Shown in pieces: positions 1-6,054 of a stretch of DNA of 14,076 nt. How positions within the stretch are numbered: position 1 is the stretch's first letter; each line of letters begins with the position of its first letter. This stretch comes from JANMEX01 sp043776635 (GTDB taxonomy: Bacteria; Pseudomonadota; Alphaproteobacteria; Rhizobiales; Rhizobiaceae), in NCBI GenBank assembly GCA_043776635.1, contig JAYVRA010000110.1, positions 1 through 14,076 of the forward strand. The letters run 5' to 3'. The position numbers and the translations under genes were made by a program. The notes beneath the pieces were generated by a model. The model was not told the origin of the DNA. It did no database searches and worked only from the letters and a program-made list of their open reading frames with translations.

Positions 1-26
1 ACGGTGAACTCAATTCCTGTGCGCAT
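1..26 (-). CDS. IS630-family transposase, N-terminal fragment cut by window edge
   Basis: The start codon is the reverse complement of the CAT at 24-26. It encodes MRTGIEFT before the edge, against MRTGIEFA in the right-hand copy, one residue different. Only eight codons are visible, so the identification rests entirely on the flanking identity to the other copy, whose transposase is recognisable. Function would be cut-and-paste transposition of its own element by a DDE-type nuclease. Confidence 0.7.
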
Positions 27-95
27 AACCCTGAATCGCACATCCAGCAAAACAAGGGAATCCAAATTCAGACTCCTTCGTTGCGATCAATCCAC
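1..95 (-). mobile_element. IS630-family insertion sequence, 5' end only (left copy)
   Basis: Read on the - strand, positions 97 to 1 match 13210-13306 with only five differences, all transitions. In the right-hand copy this sequence leads directly into an IS630-type transposase, so this is the promoter/5' end of a second copy that continues beyond the left edge. The element boundary is placed at 95 because a TA dinucleotide (96-97) sits just outside, as it does at 13210-13211 in the other copy; IS630 elements insert at TA. The two copies face away from each other. The far end of this copy, and therefore whether it is intact, is not visible. Confidence 0.85.
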
Positions 96-97
96 TA

Positions 98-326
98 GAT
101 TAAATCTATTGGCAACCCTGATGGAGTATGCCTACATAGATTCCAATGGAACGAGGCCGAAAATCATGAATCACTCAACGTATTTTGACAAAAAAGGTGT
201 TCAATAAGGGTGTGAACGATATGCTGACTCTCAAACCTTTGCGGGATACTATTCTTGCGGTTGCAAAAAAAGGGCGCTTTGCTCCTTTCAAAGCTTCAGC
301 ATAAGTTAAGGATAGCCAAGTTCAGC
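98..326 (+). other. AT-rich decayed stretch with a truncated gene remnant
   Basis: No intact gene is recognised. Immediately inside the IS boundary, 99-188 reads as 29 codons then TGA, with a protein-like tail (contains IGNPDGV, then LHRFQWNE). The frame has a TAG exactly at the junction (96-98), so nothing can be translated through from the IS. This could be the 3' end of a gene cut by the insertion. A further 27-codon ORF (221-304, MLTLKPLRDTILAVAKKG...) and its upstream extension have no recognisable relative. The base composition is visibly more AT-rich than the GTA genes that follow. Confidence 0.45.
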
Positions 327-776
327 ATGTAAGAGATAGAGCAACTTCCCGCAACGCCGGATGATCTCGACAAGGACGGCAACGCTACAACAAATGGCAA
401 TCAAATCCTGAATGAAGGTCAGTTTCATTATCACGGTAATGACCTGAAAGAGTTGCGAAAACTCGCTGAAATTGACCCGTAGTTAGCCAAGGCTATTGTC
501 GATAATGCAGATCGAAGCGATTTGCGTTTTAATTCGAGTTATAAATTTGGTCTGATTGCTACAATGTTTCTTGTCTCATTGTCGATCATATCTGTTGTTA
601 CACTCACCATCTTCTCCGGCCTCGCAACAGCTGTGGCACTCGCAATCGTTGTTATAGCAATTGCTTTGCTCATCCGTGTGGCATTGACGGGCAATTGGTC
701 CGATACCTCATGGTTCGGATCCATCTTGAACCTTATCGCGAAAGCCTTGGGTTCGCACGATATGAACAAGCCTTAA
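327..776 (+). pseudogene. small two-helix membrane protein gene with two in-frame stops
   Basis: One frame from ATG 327 to TAA 774-776 reads as a continuous protein of about 149 residues except for TAA at codon 2 (330-332) and TAG at codon 52 (480-482). Reading through, the N-terminal half is polar (EIEQLPATPDDLDKDGNA, then FHYHGNDLKELRKLAEIDP, stop, LAKAIVDNADRSDL). It is followed by two adjacent hydrophobic segments at about codons 74-97 and 98-121 and a short cytoplasmic-type tail. Codon 2 is one change from TCA (Ser), and the TAG is one change from AAG or CAG, so both look like point mutations in a once intact gene. The intact 3' part (522-776, TTG start, 84 aa) could be made alone but has no obvious ribosome site. 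No family was recognised. It occupies the place where GTA capsid genes would be expected and is AT-rich, suggesting foreign origin. Confidence 0.7.
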
Positions 777-814
777 CTCGCGTTACCCGCAAGCATATAG
801 CCATAACATAATCA

Positions 815-842
815 CGGCCCCGGCATCCTCTTGCCGGGGCCG
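815..842 (+). terminator. strong GC hairpin before the GTA tail genes
   Basis: An 11-bp perfect stem (CGGCCCCGGCA, 815-825, pairing with 832-842) closes a 6-base loop (TCCTCT) and is followed by TTTGCATTT. That is a short, interrupted T tract rather than a canonical one. It lies 39 nt after the decayed membrane gene and 33 nt before gp6. It may be a Rho-independent terminator, or the attenuator-like hairpin left from the end of a lost capsid gene in an ancestral GTA operon. The stem is seen directly; the function is inferred. Confidence 0.55.
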
Positions 843-874
843 TTTGCATTTCAATCCCTAATTTCAGGTGCCCC

Positions 875-1447
875 ATGGTGATGACACGAATAACCGCCCC
901 GTCGGCGGAACCTATAAGCTTGACCGAAGCCAAAGCGCACTTGCGTATTACCGATGTAAGCGAGGACGCGCTGATTACCGGCCTCATCAAGTCCGCGCGC
1001 GAGGAGGTCGAGGAAGCGGCAGGTATTGCACTCATCAATCAGGACTGGCGGCTTTATCTCGACGCATGGCCGCGCTCCGGCATTGTGCGCCTGCGACGCT
1101 CGCCCGTGCAATATGTCAGCGCCGTTACCGTGTATGACGGCATAGGCGTGGCAACACTCATCACGCCGCCGGTTGGCAATCTGGACAAGATTTCATCGCC
1201 CGCCCGCTTCCTTGTGCCCAATGCCGCGAGTGCGCCGGGCAAGGCGGTCAATGGTATAGAAATTGACTTCCGCTGCGGCTTTGGTGCGACGGGGGTTGAA
1301 GTTCCCGATGGCCTGAAACGCGCCATACTGTTGCTCATTGCGCACTGGTACGAGCATCGTGGCGCTGGCGAAAGTGACGGGCAGACGGCGCTTTGGCCAA
1401 ACGGCTTTGACCGCATTATGGACCGCTATCGCCTGATGGAGCTTTAA
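875..1447 (+). CDS. GTA gp6-type head-tail connector protein
   Basis: The 190-residue protein matches the phage head-tail connector/adaptor family (gp6-like, phiE125 gp8-type). In the GTA particle this protein forms the ring joining portal to tail. The diagnostic N-terminal block is PISLTEAKAHLRI followed by SEDALITGLIKSAREEVEEAAGIALI, then DWRLYLDAWP and a C-terminal LKRAILLLIAHWYEHR helix. AGGTG at 866-870 precedes two candidate ATGs, 875 and 881; the second has better spacing and would remove only Met-Val. It is the first gene of the tail module and ends 1 nt before gp7. In RcGTA the capsid gene would lie immediately upstream; here there is a hairpin and a decayed gene, so its promoter is uncertain. 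Confidence 0.9.
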   Translation: MVMTRITAPSAEPISLTEAKAHLRITDVSEDALITGLIKSAREEVEEAAGIALINQDWRLYLDAWPRSGIVRLRRSPVQYVSAVTVYDGIGVATLITPPVGNLDKISSPARFLVPNAASAPGKAVNGIEIDFRCGFGATGVEVPDGLKRAILLLIAHWYEHRGAGESDGQTALWPNGFDRIMDRYRLMEL

Positions 1448-1448
1448 G

Positions 1449-1784
1449 ATGAAGCTGCAATTCATGGACCCCGGAAACTTACGAACTCAGCTCAGCCTGC
1501 AAGACGCAGCTGAAACACCGGACGGCAGCGGCGGTTTTGTCACCACATGGAGCGAACGCGCGATTATGTGGGCCGCGCTTGAACCCGCCTCGCAACGCTT
1601 GGAAGCATGGGGCCAGCGGCAAGTATCCGAAGCCGGAACCCGCATCACCCTGCGCTTTCGCAATGATGTGCGCAGCGGCCAACGGCTGGTAAGCGCAAGC
1701 AAAATCTACCGCATCGAATTGGTCTCGGATTGGGACGGCACAGGCCGCTATCTTGTTTGTTTGGCACGGGAGGAAGTGCAATGA
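1449..1784 (+). CDS. GTA gp7-type head-tail adaptor
   Basis: This 111-residue protein resembles the phage head-tail joining family (Phage_H_T_join), the stopper-type protein between connector and tail. Visible hallmarks are MDPGNLRTQLSLQ near the N terminus, TPDGSGGFVTTWSE, a WAALEPAS strand and a C-terminal VSASKIYRIELVSDWDGTGRYLVCLAREE block. The start at 1449 is chosen because GGAG (1438-1441) lies 7 nt upstream. ATG 1464 (MDPGN...) is the usual family start and remains possible. It follows gp6 by 1 nt and overlaps the next small gene by ATGA, indicating translational coupling. Confidence 0.88.
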   Translation: MKLQFMDPGNLRTQLSLQDAAETPDGSGGFVTTWSERAIMWAALEPASQRLEAWGQRQVSEAGTRITLRFRNDVRSGQRLVSASKIYRIELVSDWDGTGRYLVCLAREEVQ

Positions 1785-1939
1785 AACTGGCGCTGACATT
1801 AACGCTGGACAGTCTGATCCGCGCCCTGCGCTGGACCGATATCAGGCACAAGGAACAGGCGGTTGATACCGGCAAAACGGCAGCGCTGGCGGCACGAAAA
1901 CGCGAGGCGCAAGTGGTCGCGGAAGTGGTGAAAACATGA
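1781..1939 (+). CDS. uncharacterised 52-aa protein within the GTA operon
   Basis: ATG 1781 overlaps the gp7 stop (ATGA, 1781-1784) and the gene's own TGA overlaps the gp8 start (ATGA, 1936-1939), so it is coupled on both sides. The protein starts MKLALTLTLDSLIRALRW and has a charged, helix-prone remainder rich in Ala, Lys, Arg and Glu (KTAALAARKREAQVVAEVVKT). There is no signal peptide and no clear transmembrane span. The frame also stays open upstream to 1730, but that part overlaps gp7 and lacks family-like sequence. I recognise no domain, and the classical Rhodobacter capsulatus cluster has no gene listed here. The exact fit between two structural genes argues that it is real. It might be a neck or tail accessory protein, but that is a guess. 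Confidence 0.72.
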   Translation: MKLALTLTLDSLIRALRWTDIRHKEQAVDTGKTAALAARKREAQVVAEVVKT

Positions 1940-2349
1940 CCGGCGGCGCACAAATTTTGCAGCAATTGATCGTCTCGCATCTCACATCTGACACGGCAGT
2001 TACGACCGCACTCGGCGGGCCGAAACTCTACGACCGCCCGCCGGACCGCGCGACATTTCCCTATGTAACGCTCGGCCAGACCACAGTTTTTGACCAAAGC
2101 ACGGCAACCGAAAGCGCCCACGAACATCTCGTGACGCTGCATATCTGGTCACGTAAGGGTGGACGGCTCGACGCGCTGCAACTCTCCGATTTGCTGCGCA
2201 CGCGGCTCGAAACCCTGCCGGCAACATCCGGCACACTGCGCATCGTCTCGCTACGTTTTGAATATCAAGAAGTGCGCCACGACCCCGAAGTGGACGCTTA
2301 TCACGGCCTGCTGCGCTATCGCGGATTTACGGAACCCGTTGTTTTATAG
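1936..2349 (+). CDS. GTA gp8-type tail terminator (DUF3168)
   Basis: This 137-residue protein matches the DUF3168 family, the tail-terminator/completion proteins at the head-proximal end of the tail tube. Family-like features are LQQLIVSHLTSDTAVTTAL, then KLYDRPPDRATFPYVTLGQT. The central VTLHIWSRKGGRLDALQL is followed by an RTRLETLP helix, and the C-terminal block includes YHGLLRYRGFTEP. It begins at an ATGA overlap with the 52-aa gene. A gap of 47 nt separates it from gp9, where a ribosome site is found. Length is as expected for the family, with no damage visible. Confidence 0.9.
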   Translation: MTGGAQILQQLIVSHLTSDTAVTTALGGPKLYDRPPDRATFPYVTLGQTTVFDQSTATESAHEHLVTLHIWSRKGGRLDALQLSDLLRTRLETLPATSGTLRIVSLRFEYQEVRHDPEVDAYHGLLRYRGFTEPVVL

Positions 2350-2396
2350 GCGGAAATAGAGGCGCGCGCAACCACACTCAAACAAGGAACCCCATC

Positions 2397-2810
2397 ATGG
2401 CCACACAAAAGGGCAAGGATCTCTTGCTCAAACTCATCCCCACGGGTGACACAATCCCCGTCACAGTCGCCGGACTGCGCACCAAACGCATCGCGCTGAA
2501 CGCGCAAGCGGTGGACGTGACGGACTCGGAATCCACCGGACGCTGGCGAGAATTGCTGTCGGGCGCAGGCGTTCAGCGCTGTTCACTATCAGGTGCGGGC
2601 ATATTCAAAGACGCCGGCACGGATGCCTCCGTGCGCACCGGTTTCTTCGCGGGTGCCATCCAAACCTGGCAAGTCATTGTGCCGGATTTCGGCATCATCA
2701 CCGGTCCGTTTTTGACAACGGCGCTGGAATATTCCGGTGCACATGACGGCGAGTTGACTTTTGACATAGCGCTGGAATCCGCCGGTGCGCTGACATTTAC
2801 GGTGATCTGA
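2397..2810 (+). CDS. GTA gp9-type major tail tube protein
   Basis: The 137-residue protein resembles phage major tail protein family 2 (TP901-1-type), the repeating subunit of the tail tube through which DNA is delivered. The start MATQKGKDLLLKL, the TVAGLRTKRIALNAQAVDVTD block (split across a strand-turn), TGRWRELLSGAGVQ and GELTFDIALESAGALTFT are family-typical. AAGGAA lies just upstream of ATG 2397, an independent strong ribosome site suiting a protein needed in high copy. The stop overlaps the gp10 start by one base (TGATG). Confidence 0.92.
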   Translation: MATQKGKDLLLKLIPTGDTIPVTVAGLRTKRIALNAQAVDVTDSESTGRWRELLSGAGVQRCSLSGAGIFKDAGTDASVRTGFFAGAIQTWQVIVPDFGIITGPFLTTALEYSGAHDGELTFDIALESAGALTFTVI

Positions 2811-3139
2811 TGGTGAACAAACGCAGAGGCGAAATCGCCGCCGAACTTGACGGTAAACAATGGAAACTATGCCTCACGCTTGGCGCACTGGCGGAACTGG
2901 AAAGCGCGTTTGATGCCGCCGATTTGGTGGCACTGGGCGCACGGTTTTCCACGGGCAAACTATCAGCCAAAGACATGATTGCCGTCATCACTGCCGGCCT
3001 GCGTGGCGGCGGGCACATAGTTGAAACCAGCGAGGTTTCTACCATGCAGGCTGAGGGCGGACTGACCCAACTGGCGGACATTGTGGTGCGGCTTCTCAGC
3101 GCCACATTTGGCGAAAGCACAAAATCGCCAAACCCGTAA
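2810..3139 (+). CDS. GTA gp10 family tail protein
   Basis: This 109-residue protein resembles the GTA-gp10 family (Phage_TAC_11), found in GTAs and related phages and linked to tail assembly. It opens with a short strand region (KRRGEIAAELDGKQWKLCLTL), continues GALAELESAFDAADLVALGARF, then a helical part with MIAVITAGLRGGGH. It ends with ADIVVRLLSATFGE. The start overlaps the gp9 stop (TGATG). The stop is TAA (3137-3139) at the exact place where related operons could have a GTGA overlap with the following chaperone gene; here the overlapping codon is GTA rather than a start codon. Confidence 0.88.
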   Translation: MVNKRRGEIAAELDGKQWKLCLTLGALAELESAFDAADLVALGARFSTGKLSAKDMIAVITAGLRGGGHIVETSEVSTMQAEGGLTQLADIVVRLLSATFGESTKSPNP

Positions 3140-3183
3140 GCGCCGCAGCACCTGCCAATCGTCTCTTTCCCTGGGACGATGCG

Positions 3184-3363
3184 ATGAGCTTCGGCTTTGC
3201 GGTGCTGCGGCTTACTTCCGCTGAGTTCTGGGCTATGACGCCGCGCGAATTGGCCATAGCCATTAAGCCGTTTCAACACAGCCAAGGCCCGCTTACGCGC
3301 ACCGAATTAGATGATTTGTCGGGACGATTCCCGGATGAAGTGGAGGCACCATGCCAGCCGTAA
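3184..3363 (+). CDS. GTA gp10.1-type tail assembly chaperone (Phage_TAC_6)
   Basis: The small protein has the diagnostic FAVLRLTSAEFWAMTPREL block of the phage tail assembly chaperone family, which chaperones the tape measure while the tube polymerises. ATG 3184 gives 59 residues ending at TAA 3361-3363, overlapping the gp11 start by 13 nt. The open frame runs further upstream, and its in-frame residues (APANRLFPWDDAM) include the FPWDDAM motif that normally belongs to the N terminus. The only initiation-like codon in the right place is GTA at 3136-3138, overlapping the gp10 stop. So either the ancestral GTG start was lost and ATG 3184 now serves (GGGA at 3172-3175 could be its ribosome site), or a non-standard start is used. 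Frame and family are firm; the start is not. Confidence 0.8.
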   Translation: MSFGFAVLRLTSAEFWAMTPRELAIAIKPFQHSQGPLTRTELDDLSGRFPDEVEAPCQP

Positions 3364-3929
3364 TAAACGAGCCCGTCAACGTAACATTCCGCGCAGACAC
3401 GCAAGAATTGGATGCCGCGCTAAAAGGCCTCGAAGACCGCTCCAAACAATTTGGCTCCATTCTGACATCAGCGCTGAAGGGCGCGGCGGTCAGCGGCAAG
3501 GGTCTTGAAGATGTGCTGAAAGGCGTGGCACTTAGCCTTGCGGGGATGGCGCTGGATGCAGGATTGAAACCTTTGCAAGGCCTGTTCTCCGGCCTGTTTT
3601 CAGGCCTGCTCGGCGGTGCGTTACCTTTTGCCAAAGGCGGCATTACCGGCGGCGTGCAGGCGTTTGCCTCCGGCGGTGTTGTGTCGTCGCCCACCTACTT
3701 TCCCAATGGCGGCTCCATGGGGCTGATGGGCGAGGCGGGGTCGGAGGCCATTATGCCCCTGCAACGCGGCAGCGATGGCAGGCTGGGCGTTGGCGTTTCC
3801 GGCGGGGGCAAGCAAACGCCTGTGGTCATCAATATTTCCACACCGGATGCGGCTTCGTTTTTGAAATCGCAAGCCCAAATTTCCGCCATGGTCGCCAGAG
3901 CTGCCGGCAGGGGAAACAGATATTTGTGA
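3351..3929 (+). CDS. GTA gp11-type short tail tape measure protein
   Basis: The 192-residue protein has an N-terminal strand/helix region (VNVTFRADTQELDAALKGLEDRSKQFGS) and a hydrophobic, glycine-rich middle at about residues 60-96 with LFSGLFSGLLGGALPF. The C-terminal half shows the typical tape-measure signature: FAKGGI, ASGGVVSSPTYFP, then GLMGEAGSEAIMPLQRGSDGRLGV. Tape measure length sets tail length, and GTA versions are short (RcGTA about 220 residues), so a short tail is expected. It starts inside the end of gp10.1, implying coupling. After its stop a palindromic repeat interrupts the tightly packed operon. Confidence 0.85.
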   Translation: MPAVINEPVNVTFRADTQELDAALKGLEDRSKQFGSILTSALKGAAVSGKGLEDVLKGVALSLAGMALDAGLKPLQGLFSGLFSGLLGGALPFAKGGITGGVQAFASGGVVSSPTYFPNGGSMGLMGEAGSEAIMPLQRGSDGRLGVGVSGGGKQTPVVINISTPDAASFLKSQAQISAMVARAAGRGNRYL

Positions 3930-3942
3930 CACCTTTCGCAAT

Positions 3943-4054
3943 CGCAGTCCCCCTTCTGTCGGCTTTGCCGGCATCTCCCCCCAAGGATGGAGAATGGCGC
4001 TAAATTTTCACCCTTTGGGGGAAGATGTCACGAAATGACAGAGGGGGGACTGCG
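3943..4054. repeat. 112-bp palindromic intergenic repeat (RIME-like)
   Basis: The left arm (3943-3994) and right arm (4005-4054) are imperfect reverse complements. Each begins at its outer end with CGCAGTCCCCC and contains a nested small hairpin: TGTCGGC-TTT-GCCGGCA on the left and TGTCA-CGAAA-TGACA on the right. C-runs and G-runs flank the inner ends. This architecture resembles the mosaic palindromic intergenic elements (RIME and related) of Rhizobiales, though I cannot confirm the named family. It lies between gp11 and gp12, the only large gap (162 nt) in the tail operon apart from the gp9 leader. It would form a strong RNA structure that may affect downstream expression. Confidence 0.8.
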
Positions 4055-4091
4055 CCAATTTTCTAATTGCCCTCCAACAACAGGCCCAGAA

Positions 4092-4733
4092 ATGATCTCC
4101 GAATTTCACGATGTAATCTTCCCGCTGCGCGTCGCGTTCGGGTCTACTATGGCACGCGAGCGCAAAGTTGAAATCGTTGCGCTTGCCTCCGGCCGCGAGC
4201 AGCGCAACGCGCGGCTGGTACATTCCCGCCGCACTTATGATGCGGGCAGCGGGGTGCGTTCCATCCAGGATTTGCGCGTGGTGATGGACTTTTTCGAGGC
4301 GCGGCGCGGGCCGCTGACTTCGTTCCGGTTCCGCGATGCGCTGGACAATTCCTCGCGCCACGATGCGTTAAGCCCGACGCCCTTGGACGAAGTGATCGGC
4401 ACGGGCGACGGCGTCAAAGTGCGGTTCGCTATGGTGAAGCGTTATGGCTCCGGCGCCGAGGCCTATGTGCGTCCCGTCAAACGGCCAATTGCCGCGACGG
4501 TACGTGTTGCAGTGGCTGGTGTTGAGGCTTTGGCGGGTGACTTCAGCGTGGATGCGGCGACTGGCGAGGTGGTGTTCATGGTGTCGAAAAAACCAGCCAA
4601 TGGCGCAAATGTCACCGCTGGATTTCTGTTCCACGTCGAAGTGCGCTTCGCCTCAGACCGCATCAGCGCCAACATCACCGCCTTTGATGCAGGCGAAGTG
4701 CCGTCCATCCCGCTCATCGAGGTGCTGACATGA
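4092..4733 (+). CDS. GTA gp12-type distal tail protein (DUF2460)
   Basis: This 213-residue protein matches DUF2460, the GTA distal tail protein that joins tube to baseplate. Signatures are EFHDVIFPLRVAFGSTM near the start, ERKVEIVALASGREQRNAR, YDAGSGVRSIQDLRVVMDFFEARRG (in two parts), SFRFRDALD and the C-terminal FHVEVRFASDRI followed by VPSIPLIEV. The frame is open up to 3987, but that extension encodes part of the palindromic repeat; the conserved family start is the ATG at 4092. Only a weak CAGG precedes it. The stop overlaps the gp13 start by ATGA. Confidence 0.92.
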   Translation: MISEFHDVIFPLRVAFGSTMARERKVEIVALASGREQRNARLVHSRRTYDAGSGVRSIQDLRVVMDFFEARRGPLTSFRFRDALDNSSRHDALSPTPLDEVIGTGDGVKVRFAMVKRYGSGAEAYVRPVKRPIAATVRVAVAGVEALAGDFSVDAATGEVVFMVSKKPANGANVTAGFLFHVEVRFASDRISANITAFDAGEVPSIPLIEVLT

Positions 4734-5620
4734 TCGACCTGCCGCAAAGCCTGAAAACTCATATTTTAGGCACGATCACCACACTGGCTTTTTGCTGGAC
4801 AATTACCCGAAAAGACGGTGCCATCTTCGGCTTTACCGACCACGATATGCCGCTGTTAATCAACACTATTGTCCATGACCCTCAAACCGGATTGACCGCC
4901 ACCGCCGCCGAAAGTGAGCTGGGACTTTCCATCTCGACCATGGATGTGGAAGGCGCATTGCGCTCGGATAAAATCACCGGCGCGGATTTGAAAAAAGGCT
5001 TGTTTGACCAAGCGCAGGTGCAGACATTTCTTGTTGATTGGAGCAATCCGGCGAGCTTCGCGCTGATCCGCAAATCGCGCATCGGGCGCATCGAAATGAC
5101 GGGAGGCAGTTTTCGCGCCGAACTGCAAAGTCTGACTGAAGCGCTGGATCAACGCAAGGGCCGCCTGGTGCGCCGCAGCTGCGATGCGCAGCTTGGCGAT
5201 AACCGTTGCAAAAAGCTGATTAGCGGCGGCGCTTATGCAGGCGCAGGTACGGTGACGGGCGTGGTTGGAACGGGTGATTTCACGGTAAGCGGCCTCACAA
5301 GCTTCGCCGCGCGCTGGTTCGAGCATGGCGAATTGACATGGTTGACGGGATTTAATTCCGGGCAGGAGTCTCAAATCGCGGTTCACGAAAAATCCGGCGC
5401 TGCGGATCACTTGTCTGTTTGGCTGTCACTTTCTAAAGCCATTGCCATCGGCGATAGTTTCACCATAAAAGCGGGATGCGACAAGGCATTCAGCACTTGC
5501 AAAGCAAAGTTTGGCAACAGTCTGAATTTCCAAGGATTTCCACATCTGGCCGGCAATGATGCCGTGTACACCTATGTGGACGGAACCGGCATTTTCGACG
5601 GCGCGGCACTGGTGCCATGA
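4730..5620 (+). CDS. GTA gp13-type baseplate hub protein (DUF2163)
   Basis: The 296-residue protein matches the DUF2163/Phage_BR0599 family, the hub of the GTA baseplate, comparable in position to lambda gpL. The N-terminal half contains FCWTITRKDGAIFGFTDHD and DVEGALRSDKITGADLKKGLFD (in two parts). The middle has RRSCDAQLGDNRCKKLI, and the C terminus has CDKAFSTCKAKFGN and FQGFPHLAGND. Four cysteines at residues 151, 160, 250 and 257 (CX8C and CX6C) could bind an iron-sulfur cluster, as shown for lambda gpL. It overlaps both neighbours by ATGA. Length is normal, with no damage. Confidence 0.92.
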   Translation: MIDLPQSLKTHILGTITTLAFCWTITRKDGAIFGFTDHDMPLLINTIVHDPQTGLTATAAESELGLSISTMDVEGALRSDKITGADLKKGLFDQAQVQTFLVDWSNPASFALIRKSRIGRIEMTGGSFRAELQSLTEALDQRKGRLVRRSCDAQLGDNRCKKLISGGAYAGAGTVTGVVGTGDFTVSGLTSFAARWFEHGELTWLTGFNSGQESQIAVHEKSGAADHLSVWLSLSKAIAIGDSFTIKAGCDKAFSTCKAKFGNSLNFQGFPHLAGNDAVYTYVDGTGIFDGAALVP

Positions 5621-6051
5621 GTTTGCAAACCCGCGTTGTAAAAATCGCTGAAACTTGGCTGGGAACGCCCTACAGGCATCAGGCTTCACTCAAAAATGTG
5701 GGCTGCGATTGCCTCGGTCTGGTGCGGGGGATCTGGCGCGAATTATATGGCTGCGAGCCTGCTGTCCCCGCTCCCTACAGCCAGGACTGGGCGGAATGTG
5801 GCGGTGCGGATGAATTGCTGGATGCAGCGAAGACTCACTTTGTTGCCGCAAGCGAAATGACCGCAGGCACGCTTTTGGTGTTCCGCTGGAAGCCGGAAAT
5901 GCCAGCAAAACACCTTGGCATTTATGTCGGAAACCAGCGCTTTATCCACGCCTATGAGCGACACTGCGTCATCGCCTCGCCGCTGGTGCCAAGCTGGCAA
6001 AAACGTATCGCGGGCCTCTTCAATTTTCCTCAAATTCAATCCGGAGATTAG
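5617..6051 (+). CDS. GTA gp14-type NlpC/P60 cell-wall peptidase
   Basis: This 144-residue NlpC/P60-family cysteine peptidase is expected to cleave peptidoglycan peptides at the tail tip so the tube can reach the inner membrane. The conserved segment AETWLGTPYRHQ leads to GCDCLGLVRG, where the second cysteine (C32) is the likely nucleophile. His99 in AKHLGIYVG and His111 in RFIHAYE fit the rest of the catalytic set. The length is typical of the phage NlpC subfamily. It overlaps gp13 by ATGA and is followed by gp15 after 3 nt, so it is part of the same translational unit. Confidence 0.93.
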   Translation: MSLQTRVVKIAETWLGTPYRHQASLKNVGCDCLGLVRGIWRELYGCEPAVPAPYSQDWAECGGADELLDAAKTHFVAASEMTAGTLLVFRWKPEMPAKHLGIYVGNQRFIHAYERHCVIASPLVPSWQKRIAGLFNFPQIQSGD

Positions 6052-6054
6052 CAT

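Noticed and set aside
185..223. TTGACA at 185-190 as a promoter -35 box
   Set aside because: No acceptable -10 hexamer at 16-18 nt; the nearest A/T hexamers are about 12 or 27 nt away.
221..304. 27-codon ORF starting at ATG 221
   Set aside because: No family resemblance, no convincing ribosome site, and decayed surroundings; recorded only as part of the degenerate stretch.
773..787. Possible CtrA site (TTAA, 7 nt, TACC) before the GTA genes
   Set aside because: Only the first half matches TTAA-N7-TTAA. No full match was found by eye in 98-874 or 10145-10195.
3987..4091. Longer gp12 start at ATG 3987
   Set aside because: The added residues encode part of the palindromic repeat and do not resemble DUF2460; the conserved N terminus begins at 4092.
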